Part shown: positions 22,137-34,082 of the stretch, one piece after another
Numbering within the stretch: the stretch's first letter is position 1
Layout of the letters: every line of letters starts with the position of its first letter
Origin: Pohlia nutans
Taxonomy: Eukaryota > Streptophyta > Bryopsida > Bryales > Mniaceae
DNA length: 64,000 nucleotides
Reading direction: 5' to 3'
Assembly: GCA_022496805.1 (NCBI GenBank)
Contig: CM040103.1
Coordinates: forward strand, 22,234,820-22,298,819
Notes under the pieces: model-generated
The model's input: only the letters and a program-made list of their open reading frames with translations
Database searches by the model: none
What the model was told of the DNA's origin: nothing
Position numbers and translations under genes: made by a program

Positions 22137-23780
22137 ATGAGCGGGCGGGACAGCAATGGCCGCTATGGCAATAGCAATAGCAAGCGGTGGTTGTGGTGGT
22201 CCGGCGTGGGGAGCACCAGCGGCGGCGTGCGGCGCGGCAGCTTCAGCAACAGGAAAGAGGAGAAGGCGAAAGAGGAGAGCCCGAAACGCGTTCCGGGAGG
22301 GTTCACGCGGCGCGCGGCGTTTTCGTGGACGGCGTTTCTGATTATCACGGCGCTGTCGCTCGTGATGCTGATGAACAATGCCAGCTTGATACGCGACCAC
22401 GTGCATTCCGAGGTCAACAATCACGCCGATGTGGTGGTGGATCTGAGTGTCCGAAACCCGCCCGTGAAGGTTCGCGTTTTGCCGGTCGTGGAGCGCCGGA
22501 TACTCCAACCCCACCCGTGCGATGGTTTCCGCGTGCCCGCGCCGCCGAAGGATCCAAAACGCACCGGGCCGCGCCCCTGTCCCGTTTGTTACTTTAGTGA
22601 CGAATTGGCGATCTCGCAGATTCCCCCTCCGAACTCGTACCGCTCGCCCGTCCTGAAACGACTGCGTTTCGTGAGCGACGAGCAAGCCGCGCAGCGGCCC
22701 CCCGGGAACCCGCCCGGGTCCGCGTTCGGAGGTTACCCTAGCTTGCAGGATCGCGCGAGAAGCTTCCAAGTCCGGGAGCGCATGGAAGTCCATTGCGGCT
22801 TCGTACGCGGACCGACTCCCGGCATGGGCACGGGATTCGACTTCGACGACGACGATCGGATCGCCATGCACGCGTGCCAGGGGGTGGTCGTGGCCTCGGC
22901 CATCTTCGGGAATTACGACCAGATGCAGCAGCCGAAGAACATCAGCGACGAGGCGACGAAGTCCGTCTGCTTCTTCATGTTCGTCGACGGGGAGACCCGG
23001 CGCGCGCTCTCGATCTCCGACGCGAATTTCAAGCGGACCAAACAGGTCGGGCTGTGGCGCGTCGTGGAAATCCGGAACCTCCCGTACCGTGACGCGCGGC
23101 GAACGGGCAAAATCCCGAAGCTGCTGTTGCACAGGTTGTTCCCGTTCGTCCGATTCTCAATTTGGGTGGACGGGAAGCTGGAGTTAGTGCAGGATCCGTA
23201 CCGGATACTCGAACGATTTTTGTGGCGAACGAACGAGACGTTCGCGATCTCGCAGCATTACAAACGATTCGACGTGTTCGTGGAAGCGGAAGCGAACAAG
23301 GCCGCGGGGAAATACTCTAACAAGTCCATTGATATGCAAGTGGATTTTTACAAGAGCGAGGGTTTGGCGCCCTACTCGTCCGCCAAGCTTCCCATCACGA
23401 GCGATGTCCCCGAGGGCTGTGTGATCATTCGTGAGCACACTCCCATCGCAAATCTCATGTCGTGTCTCTGGTTCAACGAAGTCGATCGATTCACTTCGCG
23501 CGACCAGCTGAGCTTCGGAATCGTCAGAGACAAGCTCATGGCTTCCGTGCGCCAGTTTAGGGTTTCCATGTTCCGTGACTGTGAACGCCGCAATTTTGTC
23601 GTCCAGGGCTACCACCGTGACCTTCTCGTGAAACGAGGCATATTGCCTACCGTGTCGTCGAATTCTAGTCTAGAAACAACTGTAGTTAGCAAGCCCCAGT
23701 TATTAGCTCCTCCTTCGAAAAGAGTCAAAGTTAGCAGCGGAGGTTCCAAGGTTAGAAAGATAGGTCTGAACAACAGCTGA
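22137..23780 (+). CDS. DUF616 / MUCI70-type Golgi glycosyltransferase-like protein, single exon
   Basis: The 547-residue frame matches plant DUF616 proteins (Arabidopsis MUCI70 and TOD1 relatives). MUCI70 is linked to pectin and mucilage synthesis in the Golgi. After a basic, Ser/Gly-rich cytosolic tail, one membrane segment lies at about residues 61-79 (SWTAFLIITALSLVMLM), giving type II topology. The conserved luminal domain runs from about 248 to 500: VVVASAIFGNYDQ, CFFMFVDGET, GLWRVVEI, IPKLLLHRLFP, SIWVDGKLEL, FAISQHYKRFDVFVEAEAN, QVDFYKSEGL, and the end REHTPIANLMSCLWFNEVDRFTSRDQLSF split by normal spacing. NIS, NET and NKS sequons lie in the lumenal part. ATG 22137 is the first in frame and gives a full-length protein. 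The gene has no intron, and its coding GC is far above its flanks. Confidence 0.9.
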   Translation: MSGRDSNGRYGNSNSKRWLWWSGVGSTSGGVRRGSFSNRKEEKAKEESPKRVPGGFTRRAAFSWTAFLIITALSLVMLMNNASLIRDHVHSEVNNHADVVVDLSVRNPPVKVRVLPVVERRILQPHPCDGFRVPAPPKDPKRTGPRPCPVCYFSDELAISQIPPPNSYRSPVLKRLRFVSDEQAAQRPPGNPPGSAFGGYPSLQDRARSFQVRERMEVHCGFVRGPTPGMGTGFDFDDDDRIAMHACQGVVVASAIFGNYDQMQQPKNISDEATKSVCFFMFVDGETRRALSISDANFKRTKQVGLWRVVEIRNLPYRDARRTGKIPKLLLHRLFPFVRFSIWVDGKLELVQDPYRILERFLWRTNETFAISQHYKRFDVFVEAEANKAAGKYSNKSIDMQVDFYKSEGLAPYSSAKLPITSDVPEGCVIIREHTPIANLMSCLWFNEVDRFTSRDQLSFGIVRDKLMASVRQFRVSMFRDCERRNFVVQGYHRDLLVKRGILPTVSSNSSLETTVVSKPQLLAPPSKRVKVSSGGSKVRKIGLNNS

Positions 23781-24430
23781 GGAGTGCTCACAACCCTAAA
23801 CTGCAGTCGTAATGTAGATACTTCTGTACCATGTGGAGAATGAGAGAGTGAGATCAACAAACAGGAAAAAGGTTGACATTGGCTCGGCGTTCATAACATT
23901 TAGTAGCATGCAGTGGCCCAACAAGGCTTTCATTGGACAGGTGGAGGAAAGGCAGAGGGCATGAAGGCTACTAAATGTTTTGTTGGAAACAGAAGGACAA
24001 ATTCGCGGCAGAAGGCAAGAAAGCAAAGAGATGACTCCCCTCCTTGTATTATACGATGCCTGGCTCCATTACGGGTATTTCATCCACATTTATCCTCAAT
24101 TCTTTTTAGCTATGTCATAAGGCTTGGGTCAGGAGGTATGAGCCCTAGTAGTCTCTCTTCACCGGTCGGTATGTATGTATGTGTAGTCTTTTTCAAGAGG
24201 ACGAATCATCCAAGCAAACCTATTATTATTGTTGTTATTATTATTTCCTAGCAAGGTGTTCATTCATTGCGTTGTATTCTCTGGTGAATGTCCTCGTAAT
24301 ATACATATCTTGGAAGCACACTTTTGATCGAAACTTGGTTGAGCATTTTGCTTGTTCCTGTGTTACTTATTTCTATTCATTGGTTTCCAAAGACTGCGTT
24401 ATCTTAGGTCTGAAATCCTCTGAATGTTGA
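23781..24430 (+). other. DUF616 3' region
   Basis: This is presumably 3' untranslated and downstream DNA. It holds a small TIR repeat at 23894-23981 and ATGT microsatellite-like text near 24170. No separate gene is supported. Confidence 0.35.
23894..23981. mobile_element. Small TIR repeat, copy 1
   Basis: TAACATTTAGTAGCATGC and the inverted GCATGAAGGCTACTAAATGTT bound 88 bp. A longer copy with the same ends lies at 30328-30477. This copy probably sits within the DUF616 3' untranslated region. Confidence 0.6.
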
Positions 24431-24829
24431 CAAGGGTGGTCACTGGGTACTATGCTTGGCATCTACCTTTTTTACGTTATCCTAGCACTCTTATTGACAG
24501 CTACTGTACAGTACAACATTCTTACACTCTTATTGACAGGTACTATCAGGTCAGGTTTCTTAGTGTTTTTAGGGGGTACAGTTGTCCCTCTCTATTATAA
24601 CATGTTTGGGGAGCCCATGGATTAGTCACATGTGTATTGTTTTAGACAATAATATCGCTGTATTATGGAGTGCCTCATTATGGAGGGTAGACTGCATATG
24701 TATTGCATTTTGGGCAGTTGGGGAAACAGATGAAGGCTCTAAAGGTGTGTCCAGTGGTAGCCAGAGTTTCTGAGCCCTAGCTCTGCTAGACTCCCTCTGT
24801 CATATACTGTAGGTAGGCTTCACCTCCAA

Positions 24830-24995
24830 AGGTAGCACTTGCTATCTGCGTCCATGTGGCATAGTTCTCAATCTTTTGAAAGGAGGTACCAAGGATAGCA
24901 CTTGCTAATTGCATTCATGTGGCATAGTTAGTAAAACTACTTTAATATTTTGGAAGGAGGATAGCATTTGCCATCTGCGTCCATGACATAGGTAG
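24830..24995 (+). repeat. Three direct repeats, about 64-bp period
   Basis: A block like GATAGCACTTGCTATCTGCG, followed by TCCATG(T)GGCATAG, recurs near 24832, 24895 and 24961. Confidence 0.7.
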
Positions 24996-24999
24996 TAGA

Positions 25000-26628
25000 A
25001 CTAAAGTAGAAGTACCCATAACCGATAAAATAAGGTTTTTAGCATGGAAAATGTTGAAGTTTCATTGATGAGATGTTTTTTTCATGAAGAAACAAAAATG
25101 ATTGTATAAGAGTAATTTTATTTTTTATTTATTTTTCTCATAATGAGATCAACTCCCAAACATAAAGTTGTTGTGTGTTGGTTGCTCTTGGTTGGTGATC
25201 ATTGTGTTGGCTTTTGGGGTTCATGAAACGCAGCTTCTAGGAGGTCTACAAATTAATTATGGGGTACTTATGGGCTATGGGTACCTCTACCCTATCTCAA
25301 TAGACTGTCATTCAAGCTGGTCTTAAGGATTACATGTGATCTTTGTAGGCATCTTAACAGAGGTTTTTCTGTTCTGGTGTGTAACTATGTTCTTAGTGTT
25401 GATTCATCCCAACAAAATGGTATTGGCTTTCTTGACAACGAGAAAGTTTGAATTCTGAGCATGTAATGCAAGGGCACTGTGGATGGTTTGAGCGAGTGTC
25501 TTCAGTTATTTTTGGATAGAATGTAGAGAAACTAATTTACATTCTGACAAGTGTGTTTGGTTGGTGATTGTGTTTCACTTGCACCTTAACAGGGTTTACG
25601 CTGACGAACTCTCCTCAATCCCAATCACTGCTTGTGCCTTGTGAAGGAGGTAGCCAATGTGTTTCTCTCTGGATTCCTCTCAAATGCAATATTGGTAGAT
25701 TTTAGACGCTCATGGGATGAAATACTGTTAGTACCAGTAATATCTGATTCAACTAGGTGGAGGGCAGGGTCAGTACATCTGTGCCAAATGCTTAATTATT
25801 AAAAATATAAAAAAGTTTGGCAAAAGAAATATCCTGTTCTCACTATCGCTATACAACAACAAATTTGGAAAAAAAAAAACTCAAAACTTTGGCATTTATT
25901 TTTAGGAATAGTTTATGTTGAACTTGCCTTCCGATAATGTGCCAAATAATAATAATTTTTCATTTCAGCATTATGAATATTTTTTGAGAGATTTTTTTTC
26001 ATCGTGCTCGACCAGCCATTAAGCTATGGTATTCAGAATCATTGGGATTAGTTTTATTTTTTTCTGGGCGCACATTGGCAAGCAATTTCCATGGTTAGTA
26101 GGACCTGATTACCAAGGTAGGGTTGGTGGAAAATGTTTCTAAGAATAAATTTTGAAATTTTTGGAAACATAATTTTTGAATGGTATTATGAGGGGCATTT
26201 ATTTCAAAGGAGGCACCCTTGCGAGGGGTATAATTTTTTTGAATTGAATTGCCTTTTCAAATATAAACTACACATACTAATTGGATTGAATTGCTAATAA
26301 TTACTTGGCTTCCAAATCATATCAAGAAGCTTTGAGTTTATAACTAGATTTTCTTTTACATCTTATTCAACCATGTAACTCATTGAAAAAGAAGTGTTTT
26401 CGTAGTCTCTCCCTTAGTGCGACATAGACAACAAGCTAAGTTTTAGCCAGTTTTATAAACACTGAAATGCATCATCGCTGAAGCTGGTACAATTGGATGA
26501 CCTCATTGCAGCCACGCACATCTGCATGGAGCAGATTTTCTGAGCGTATCATCCAAACAAACCACATGCAGGAAACACGCACACATAATGCAATACAAAC
26601 ATCAGAATAGGTAAACTTGTGCAATTAC
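25000..26628. other. AT-rich intergenic DNA
   Basis: No gene or bounded repeat is recognised. Confidence 0.3.
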
Positions 26629-26632
26629 TTAA

Positions 26633-26797
26633 CCCCTAAAGGACCAAGGATTCATTGTTTTAAATGAAAAATTCAATTGATCATATTGTGAAAAATACAA
26701 TTCATATGAGACTGAATTTTATATCACTAGAATTAGTGAAGAACCTACTCAAAATTGCTTAAAAAAACATGAGGCCCAATTGAAGCTTCTTGGTCCT
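26633..26797. mobile_element. TTAA element, family J, short or deleted copy
   Basis: TTAA at 26629 precedes CCCCTAAAGGACCAAGGATT. A reduced right end (CTTGGTCC, then TTAA) lies at about 26797. The interior aligns with the start of the copies at 28384 and, in outline, 29377. Confidence 0.5.
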
Positions 26798-27351
26798 TAA
26801 GTTCCTCACCACTGTGACCGTGTATTTTTGCATACAAATGGGTGATTGCTTCTATATTTCACTACACCAGTGTATCTTTGTACTTGAGTATACAACATAT
26901 TTGAGTACATTACCATATTTTAGTACAAGATCTTATGACAAATATGCAATCATTGTAGCCAAAGCCTGTAATGGATTACAGAGAATTAGGTTAGGTTACT
27001 CATAGAATTAGTCAAGTAGCTATGTCATGAATTACAAAATTGACACCATATTGTAGTGGAAAGAAACTTCTTCGTAATTAGTAGTATAGTAGGAAGTGAT
27101 TGTTATGTCTGGTGTATCATGAGAAGTTCCAACTAAGTTGTGTGGACTCCTTGATTGAAATGTGACATGATTTCCACTAGTGTTAGCGGCTGTGCAAGAT
27201 TCACAAATTTTTAACTTGTTTAAAATAAAATAAAAAACCTTTTGGTGCTAGTTTGTAATGAGCATTGTACAAGCGTGTGGAAAAAACAAAACAAAAAGAC
27301 AAAAAATATCATCTCAAACTTGTCTACTAGTATTTTTTGTGCACAAGGAAT

Positions 27352-27975
27352 TAAGGTAGACGTACCTTAAACCACCACGACACCTAAACTTTAGAAGAGA
27401 AATGAGCCCTCCAAGAGGCTTTTTCGATGTTCGGGCCAAAATCTAATTTTTTATTGGAATTATTTTTTAAATGAAAATACTTTTAAAAATAAAATGTTAA
27501 TAAAATAAAATAAAAAATATTATTTAATTTTTTTAGAAAATGTTTAAAAAATGTTCAAAGATTATTTGAACAATTTTTAATATTAAAAATATATTAAAAA
27601 ATTAAAAAAAAATTAAAAAAAAACTTTTAATATTTAATATCCAATCTGAAATGTCGAACTCATGCCACATCAGATTTCATTTTTTAATATTTTTATATTA
27701 ATTAAATATTTTTAAAAAAATTCAAAAAGTTAAAATAAAAATAAAAACTCAAGGCCTCTTAGAGGGCTCAAATTTCTTGTAATGACTACCAACTTTTACA
27801 CCCCTTTTTCATTACAGGAAGGCATGTAATGTATGCTTTCATTACATGACTTATGCATAAATTGCTCAAAAGTTAAGTCATGTACGGACAACTTACATTT
27901 CCTCCCTAAAATGAATGAAGGGTGTAGAAGTTGGTGATTTTAGGTGTTCTGGTGGTTTAAGGTACGTTTACCTTA
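27352..27975. mobile_element. Foldback element, family L copy 2 (carries the empty site for L1's insert)
   Basis: TAAGGTAGACGTACCTTAAA and its inverted counterpart at the right end frame the element. An inner pair of arms begins near CCTCCAAGAGGC and CCTCTTAGAGGG. AAGTTAAGTCATGTACGGAC near 27868 matches L1 closely. TTAA near 27957 is single and uninterrupted. Confidence 0.8.
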
Positions 27976-28383
27976 GACCTCGGCTCAAACCAGTGTTGGG
28001 TTGGTAGTAAGAATACAAACAATACAATGTTGACTTTATATGCATATTAAATATCCAACTGGGAACCACAAAGTACTAAAATTAATCAATTTCTTAAATA
28101 TTGGTAAGATCATGTTACTACACCCATTGTCCTTTTTAGTCTAAGCGACACTAACTACTTACTCAATGCTTAACTTTTTACGCAAGACAAATTCTTTTAT
28201 CAAGATTGAAGATTTTGGTACTATTCATGTAGGAGAACATCCATTGACATACTTGGTAAAGGTATTCATCCTGTATAAAAATATATGGTCAATATAAAAA
28301 AAATTAGTACATCTTGGATTAAATAGGAAACGTAGTGTACCAAGTCAACACTGGCTTAAACATATTTTGATAACATGTTTTAA

Positions 28384-28560
28384 TCCCTAAAGGACCAAAG
28401 ATTCATAACTTTGAAATGACCAATTTGATTGATGGCATTGTGAACATTATATTTAATATAGAACCAAATTTTATATCAATGAAGAACATTGTTTGTGTTG
28501 GTCAAAACAAAAATATATTTGAATATGGATATAGCACTCTATTCTAAACTAAATTGAGAG
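28384..28560. mobile_element. TTAA element, family J, left end only
   Basis: TTAA precedes TCCCTAAAGGACCAAAGATT, followed by about 120 bp shared with 26633. No right terminus was found, so the end coordinate is approximate. Confidence 0.45.
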
Positions 28561-29008
28561 TACTATATCTTGGAGATCTATAAAAACAAAAACAAAAGAA
28601 GGTAAGGGTTGTGACTCAATTTCCCTCATTTTTTCTCTCCAATTTATCCACAATCCACTCATGAAAACCAACATCACAAGTAAGACCTAGGTGTGTACTA
28701 AATAAAATATTGAAAGCCTAAGACAATTATTGAATATAACCCTCTCGATGAAACTAAATCAAGACCGCCATCTATTTTATTAAATGCACATTGTCATGTG
28801 ATTTGTCACAACGTGATTGTCACAAAATCGGACACGTTTTCATCCCAAAATTTTCAACCTGTGTCATCCCAAATGTTTTTCATCCAAACTCCATGTCTAA
28901 TGCAACCCACTTTATTCTTGCATGCATTGATGCCGAATGCAATGGTCACCTTTCATTGTTCTCCAATGTTTTGATTGTTGTAATGCAATAGGTATATGTC
29001 AGTATTTT

Positions 29009-30002
29009 CTCCCTCCATCTTGCAAAAGACCAAGATATCGAATTAAATTTTGTCCCAAAATCGAACCATGATTTCCAACTATACTCATTCACAGTCGGCA
29101 ATTAAGCTTTGGGCACGTTTGACAACGGCTTCAGGGCATTGCAAGCAATCTGGCACTTTAATTTATGGATTTTATATGCAGATTATGAATTCTGATCACG
29201 CTCATCATGGATTTTGATCACGCTAACTATGGGTTTTGATTATGTTGATCATAGATTATTGCCATGGATTTTGGTCATGTATACACTTTCTAGCAATCAA
29301 AATACTCCCTTTGTACTCATTTAATCCATGGATTTGCATCACTCTCAACATACTCCCTTTGTAATCATGGAATTAACCCCTAAAGAACCACAACTATGTT
29401 TCTCTCCAAACACTTCAAAGTATCCCTTCTCATAAAAAGACAACTAGCTTTTGATCTAAAACCTTTTTGACCGATTCAACCGTAAGATATTTCAACCAAC
29501 TTGAATTTATTACAACCTAAATTTTTTTAACCGTTCAAGGTTCTTCAATAGTAAGATTATAAGCTTCAAAGTTGGTAGCACTTTCTTTTTTTTGGCTTGT
29601 TGCCCAAGTTTGAAACTTTCTGAAAATGCCCAAAATGCAAAGTTTAGTCTCAAATTTGATAAAATGAATTTGGCAGTTGTGTATATAGGGGCATTAGCTC
29701 ATTGTGTACAAAAATTCAGATGCATAGCTCATTGTATGAAAATTTTCAGGAGGTGCCCGCAATTAGGTTTTTCACCTTTATATGATTGTATCTTTTGATC
29801 TATACATCATCTACGTACGCAAATTACCATCCCATCTTCGTTACAATGAGTAGAATCACCACAAAAAATCTCAATAATTGAGGATCAATACTCATTCCAT
29901 ACTAAGCTGACCGAACTTGGAAAATTAGCCTTGGTCCTTTAGGGGTTAAACTCAATCCATGAATTTCAGTGTAAACAAGGTCTTATTGCTGGACGGAGGG
30001 AG
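29009..30002. mobile_element. Stowaway-like element, family K copy 1, carrying a TTAA element
   Basis: It opens CTCCCTCCATCTTGCAAAAG and closes GGACGGAGGGAG, inverted ends typical of Stowaway. K2 at 46614-50970 is homologous. The insert at 29377-29945 is missing from K2, which has one TTAA at 50913-50916. K1 has one TTAA at 29102-29105 where K2 carries two inserts. Confidence 0.85.
29377..29945. mobile_element. TTAA element, family J, complete, 569 bp
   Basis: CCCCTAAAGAACCA and the inverted TTGGTCCTTTAGGGG ends are flanked by TTAA (29373-29376, 29946-29949). It is nested in K1. Confidence 0.85.
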
Positions 30003-30024
30003 TGTAGCTCTTAGAAGTAAAGAA

Positions 30025-30169
30025 CGCCATATTTGTTTAATTGGAACTTTCCACCATATTGGGACTCTTTGAATTCTACAATTGGTATAGATCAAGTGAA
30101 CAAATACCAATTGATTGAAGATTTCAAAGAGTCCCAGTATGGTGGAAAGCCCAATTAAACAAATATGGC
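30025..30169. repeat. 145-bp foldback repeat with about 48-bp arms
   Basis: GCCATATTTGTTTAATTGG at the left is inverted at the right end. The arms continue through CCACCATATTGGGACTCTTT and its reverse with few mismatches. It is MITE-like, of unknown family. Confidence 0.75.
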
Positions 30170-30327
30170 TATAAGGGTTGTGGCTCTAGAGACTTTGCTC
30201 AAATTTTTCAACCACAATGCACAATATGACAATGAAAGTGACAAGAGAGGGTTATGATAGACAAGACCGGACAAGACAGACAATGAAAAGAAAAGAAAAT
30301 GAAGCTTAACTTCAAAGTTGCATACAT

Positions 30328-30477
30328 AACATTCATTAGCATGCAATGTCTCTACCTTTGCTCTATAGTAGATGGTGCTAAATATTCCACACCCAAGAGT
30401 ACTTCATCAGTAGGTAAATGGACAAGTGGAGGCTCAAGGTGATGAGCAGTGGGCATGAAAGCTACTGAATGTTATGT
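30328..30477. mobile_element. Small TIR repeat, copy 2
   Basis: The same ends as 23894-23981 (TAACATTCATTAGCATGC and GCATGAAAGCTACTGAATGTTA), 150 bp long. Confidence 0.55.
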
Positions 30478-30479
30478 AT

Positions 30480-30985
30480 CAGTGCAATTGACTGAACTCC
30501 TAGAAAAACGAAACGTCAAGCTATGCACCTCAAAACCAACACCACAAGCTATGCATGATGGATCATGGGTGTGCTGGATTCAGTTTGCAAATTTTGGCTT
30601 TGGATTACAATCCTCAGTTTAGAAAATGTAAAATGGGGAAGAATAATCCTAACATTGGCATGAAGTCCTTGTGAATAAAGAGTCTGTTGGGTATTTCCTC
30701 TATCCGTGAATCATCACTGTAGTAAGGAGTTTATCCAAAGATCATTGTGAATAAAGAATTCATTGGGGTAGTTAGCTTATTCATGAATGGTGAGGTTTTT
30801 TTGTAATGTCTCCTCTTAAAAATAGACTCTATGACATTGATCCATAATGTCTTCTTGTAGGTTGACTTGATGACACCACCAGTCACTAGTAGAAACACCA
30901 CCCACATAGAGTGGCGACTTGAAGACCCCACATGACAAATTAGACTAGTTGTGATGTTTTTACTAATGAGTAATAAACGAGAAAG
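30480..30985. other. AT-rich intergenic DNA
   Basis: No gene is seen. A CACTAGTAGAAA motif at about 30886 resembles a CACTA terminus, but I found no partner. Confidence 0.3.
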
Positions 30986-31371
30986 AATAGAGTTATTCGC
31001 TAACTCACCTTGAGTTTGAATAAGGTCTCATAAATTTGCATTAATATACTTTTATTTGTTCACTCCAGATAGTTAAAAGGTATGAAAGAATTTGGTGGTC
31101 TCTCATTATTAAGTGTGTAAGAGCTTGGTGATCTCAAAACTCCAGGGGGACTTTTTTTACCATCAACATAAATGTTTTTTGAGTTCCCATTGAGTTTAGA
31201 GACCACCAAGCTCTTAGAGCAAGCCCAATAGCTCGCTGCAAACCGAATATGTCCACTAAAATTTAATTTGAGGGTCATTTTTAATTTAAGAGAATGTTAG
31301 ACTTGAAGTATCCCAATAATACTATTTGTACGAACAACAAGGGAACTTATTAAAAGAAGATTTTATGAAAA

Positions 31372-31526
31372 AACTACTAGAATATCCAATTTTTTTGTAG
31401 TTTTGGCCGCGTTGCTTTGGTTCACTTTTCTGTTGATTTGAACAAAAACGCAACCAAATCAACCAAAAAAAAGTGAACTAAATCAACGCGACCAAAACAA
31501 CAGAAAAATTGAATTTTTTAGTAGTG
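31372..31526. mobile_element. 155-bp CACTA-like foldback MITE within S
   Basis: The right end CACTACTAAAAAATTC (inverted) pairs with the left end. Flanks are AAA on both sides. The homologous stretch at 59220 lacks the insert and shows a single AAA, which proves insertion. Confidence 0.75.
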
Positions 31527-31886
31527 AAAGAATTTGATGGCCTTGAAGCATGGCCCGGTAGCATGGCTTGGTGAATATTCTTCAAGCTCACTATCTAATT
31601 ATTGATTGAGTAAAGATCCTTGCTTGGTGTGAGTAATTTACTTGCACCAAAAAATTTGCAGTTGGCGGGGAAAACTCAAACTTTGATCCCAAATATTATT
31701 TTTTGGCATTAGTAGGTAGTTGCTGGGCAGGACTTTGGAGCAAGTGGAGCTGGCTACACAAATCTTGTCGTTGGTTCTTCAAAAGCACCTACTGTTGAGC
31801 ATGCTTTTACACACTTAATAATGGAAGACCACCAAATTCTTTCATACCTTTTAACTATTTGGAGTGAACAAATAAGAATATATTAA

Positions 31887-32974
31887 CCTCTAAAAGCCCC
31901 GAGGGGTATTGGACAAAATATAGATGTGTAATGATATGTGCCTTCCATATGTTTGATGAAGTTTGGTTCAATAGACAAAATGTAGGGCATCGTCTCTACA
32001 AATGATTTGTACGGTCAAACTTCTCAAAATAACTTTAGATCATTTTTTAATGAATTTAAAAGCATTAACCTTTGAAAATTTGTAAAAATTCTAATCTTCA
32101 CTTTTAGAGTTTAAAATTTAGCATGATTGGTTAAATTTGGTTTATTTATTGCAAACTTCAAAAAAGCAAAAGAAATGATGAAAGGAATCATTACTTTACC
32201 CAAATAGCAAATTTTGTAACACTAAGACAATGTTGAAGTGATTCACTTTGAAAAATACTCCTGAGTAGAGTTTAACCCCTAAATGACAGAGGGGGTAAGG
32301 GCAAAACCTAAATGTGTTATAAAATGTTGTTTCTACAACTTTGATGAAGTTTGGTCCAAAAGAGAAAATGAGAAGCACGATGTTTAGTAATTATTTGTAT
32401 GGTCAAACTTTCAAAAAATGTTTTAGATACTCATTAAACGAATTTAGAAGCATTAATCATTGAATATTCACCAAAATTACAAATTTTATTTTTAGAATTT
32501 GAAATTTGGTATGATTGGTTGAAACTAAACATTCTATTCTAAAGTTTAGAAAAGCAAAACTTTAGAAAGAGGGAACATCATTACTTTCCCGAAATAGTAA
32601 GTTTTGTAATACTAGGACAATGTTGAGGTGTTTGTCTTTGAAAATTTATCCTTGATGGAGTTTAACTCCAATTGACATGATTCAAATTGGGTTGGAAAGT
32701 AGACTTGATTTCTTGTTTGAAAATATTTTTTATTTTCTAAAAAAGTTTTTTTGTTTCATCTCGGGCAGCCCATAGAAAAGGGCAGCGACTATAGAATGGT
32801 TGATCGGTCACTTAGGGGTTAACTTAGATTGACATATTTCAAATTGGGTTGGAAAATAGACTTGATGAAGTATTTTAAAAATTATTATTATTTTTTCAGA
32901 AACTTATTTTTTGGTTTTGGGCAGCCTGTTAAAAACGGGCAGCAACCAAACATGGTCTCTTGGGAGCTTAGGGG
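31887..32974. mobile_element. TTAA element, family E, outer copy, interrupted by another E
   Basis: TTAA (31883-31886) precedes CCTCTAAAAGCCCCGAGGGG, and GGGAGCTTAGGGG precedes TTAA (32975-32978). It interrupts the right arm of S. Its own sequence is split by a second E at 32276-32818. Confidence 0.75.
32276..32818. mobile_element. TTAA element, family E, nested inside E
   Basis: CCCCTAAATGACAGAGGGGG and GATCGGTCACTTAGGGG ends are flanked by TTAA. The outer E resumes at TTAGATTGACATATTTCAAA, which matches the inner copy's own text at about 32670 across the join. Confidence 0.8.
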
Positions 32975-33202
32975 TTAAAGCAAAATTAATGGGATCTTAT
33001 TCAAACTGAGGGTGAGTTAGCGGATAACTCTAATGTTCCTGATCTTTTGTGACCGGTGTTTGTTTAGAATCTGTTCCAAACTCCTAGTTCATGTCCGTAG
33101 TTATGGAATTTAGAAGTAGTATCTCTTCTTCAAAGTTCTATCATGTTGAAATTATACCATGCAATTGGTGGCAATGAAAGCATGAGAAAGAGTACCAATT
33201 AA

Positions 33203-33775
33203 ACCCTAAACATTCTCACCCTTTTCAAATTTGGCAGTTTTCCAAAGATGCATTATAAAATGCAACTTAGAGAGATATTTTCAAGTTGATAAATGAATAA
33301 AAGTTGTACTGTACATTATGCATTTTGGATTCTATCCATACGGTTACATTTGCGATTGCTATCACTAATATTTGTGTATTCAATTCCAAACTTAAAAATT
33401 AGAGCTCCTTTGTAATATGATTACGAATAAGGTATTGACAATCTAATAATGAAATTTGTTAGGATTGCTTGAAATGTAATACTCTAAGTGTAGTGATTTT
33501 TGGAGATTTTTTTGTTGCTTAATTTTAGTAGTTGACTTTTTCAAAAGCACTTTTATACTAAAATCTTCAAAATTTTGGGTGAATCACTACAACATGAAAT
33601 GAGGCATAAAAATTTCACAAATCATCCCCTTTCTCATTGGTTCACACATACATGAAAGTAACTTCCCATAAAATCTATATTAAAAAATCCACACTGGAAA
33701 TAATGTATGACGGATGAGGAAACATAGATGAAATCTATACATTGTTCAAAAAATGAACGCTCAAGGAATGAAGGA
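33203..33775. mobile_element. TTAA element, family B, opposite orientation, 573 bp
   Basis: TTAA precedes ACCCTAAACATTCTCACCC. The other end (AACGCTCAAGGAATGAAGGA) precedes TTAA at 33776. It is inverted relative to the copy starting at 34083. Confidence 0.75.
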
Positions 33776-34082
33776 TTAAAAGCGTCTCATTCATGATCAC
33801 TTATGATTACTTTGATGATCATGAGTTTTATGATCACTTTTGAGTTGCTTCCAAATTACAACATTTATTCTACATAATGTGGGACATCAAATAAATAGCA
33901 TGATTAGTTACAAAAATTCACAATAATTATGATTAAAATTTATAAATAATGTGGGGTTTCAATTAATGTAAGATCGTGTTATTTTATCAATGATGATAAG
34001 CTTGCAATGATCTCTTTTTTACTTAAGATATGAATGGTATAAATATTTAAAACAACGTAAAGAATGTTTTGTTTTCTTTTAA

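Larger units (their letters stand above)
30989..33030. mobile_element. Large TIR element, family S, carrying three further insertions
   Basis: GAGTTATTCGCTAACTCACC and its inverted copy, each next to TA, bound the element. Arms of about 130 bp pair, the right one being split by the E insertion at 31887-32974. The middle (31210-31800) is homologous to 59085-59490. No transposase can be read. Confidence 0.7.

Noticed and set aside
21939..23132. A 397-residue open frame on the minus strand
   Set aside because: It is the antisense shadow of the DUF616 gene, kept open by high GC. Its translation is Arg/His-rich with no domain.
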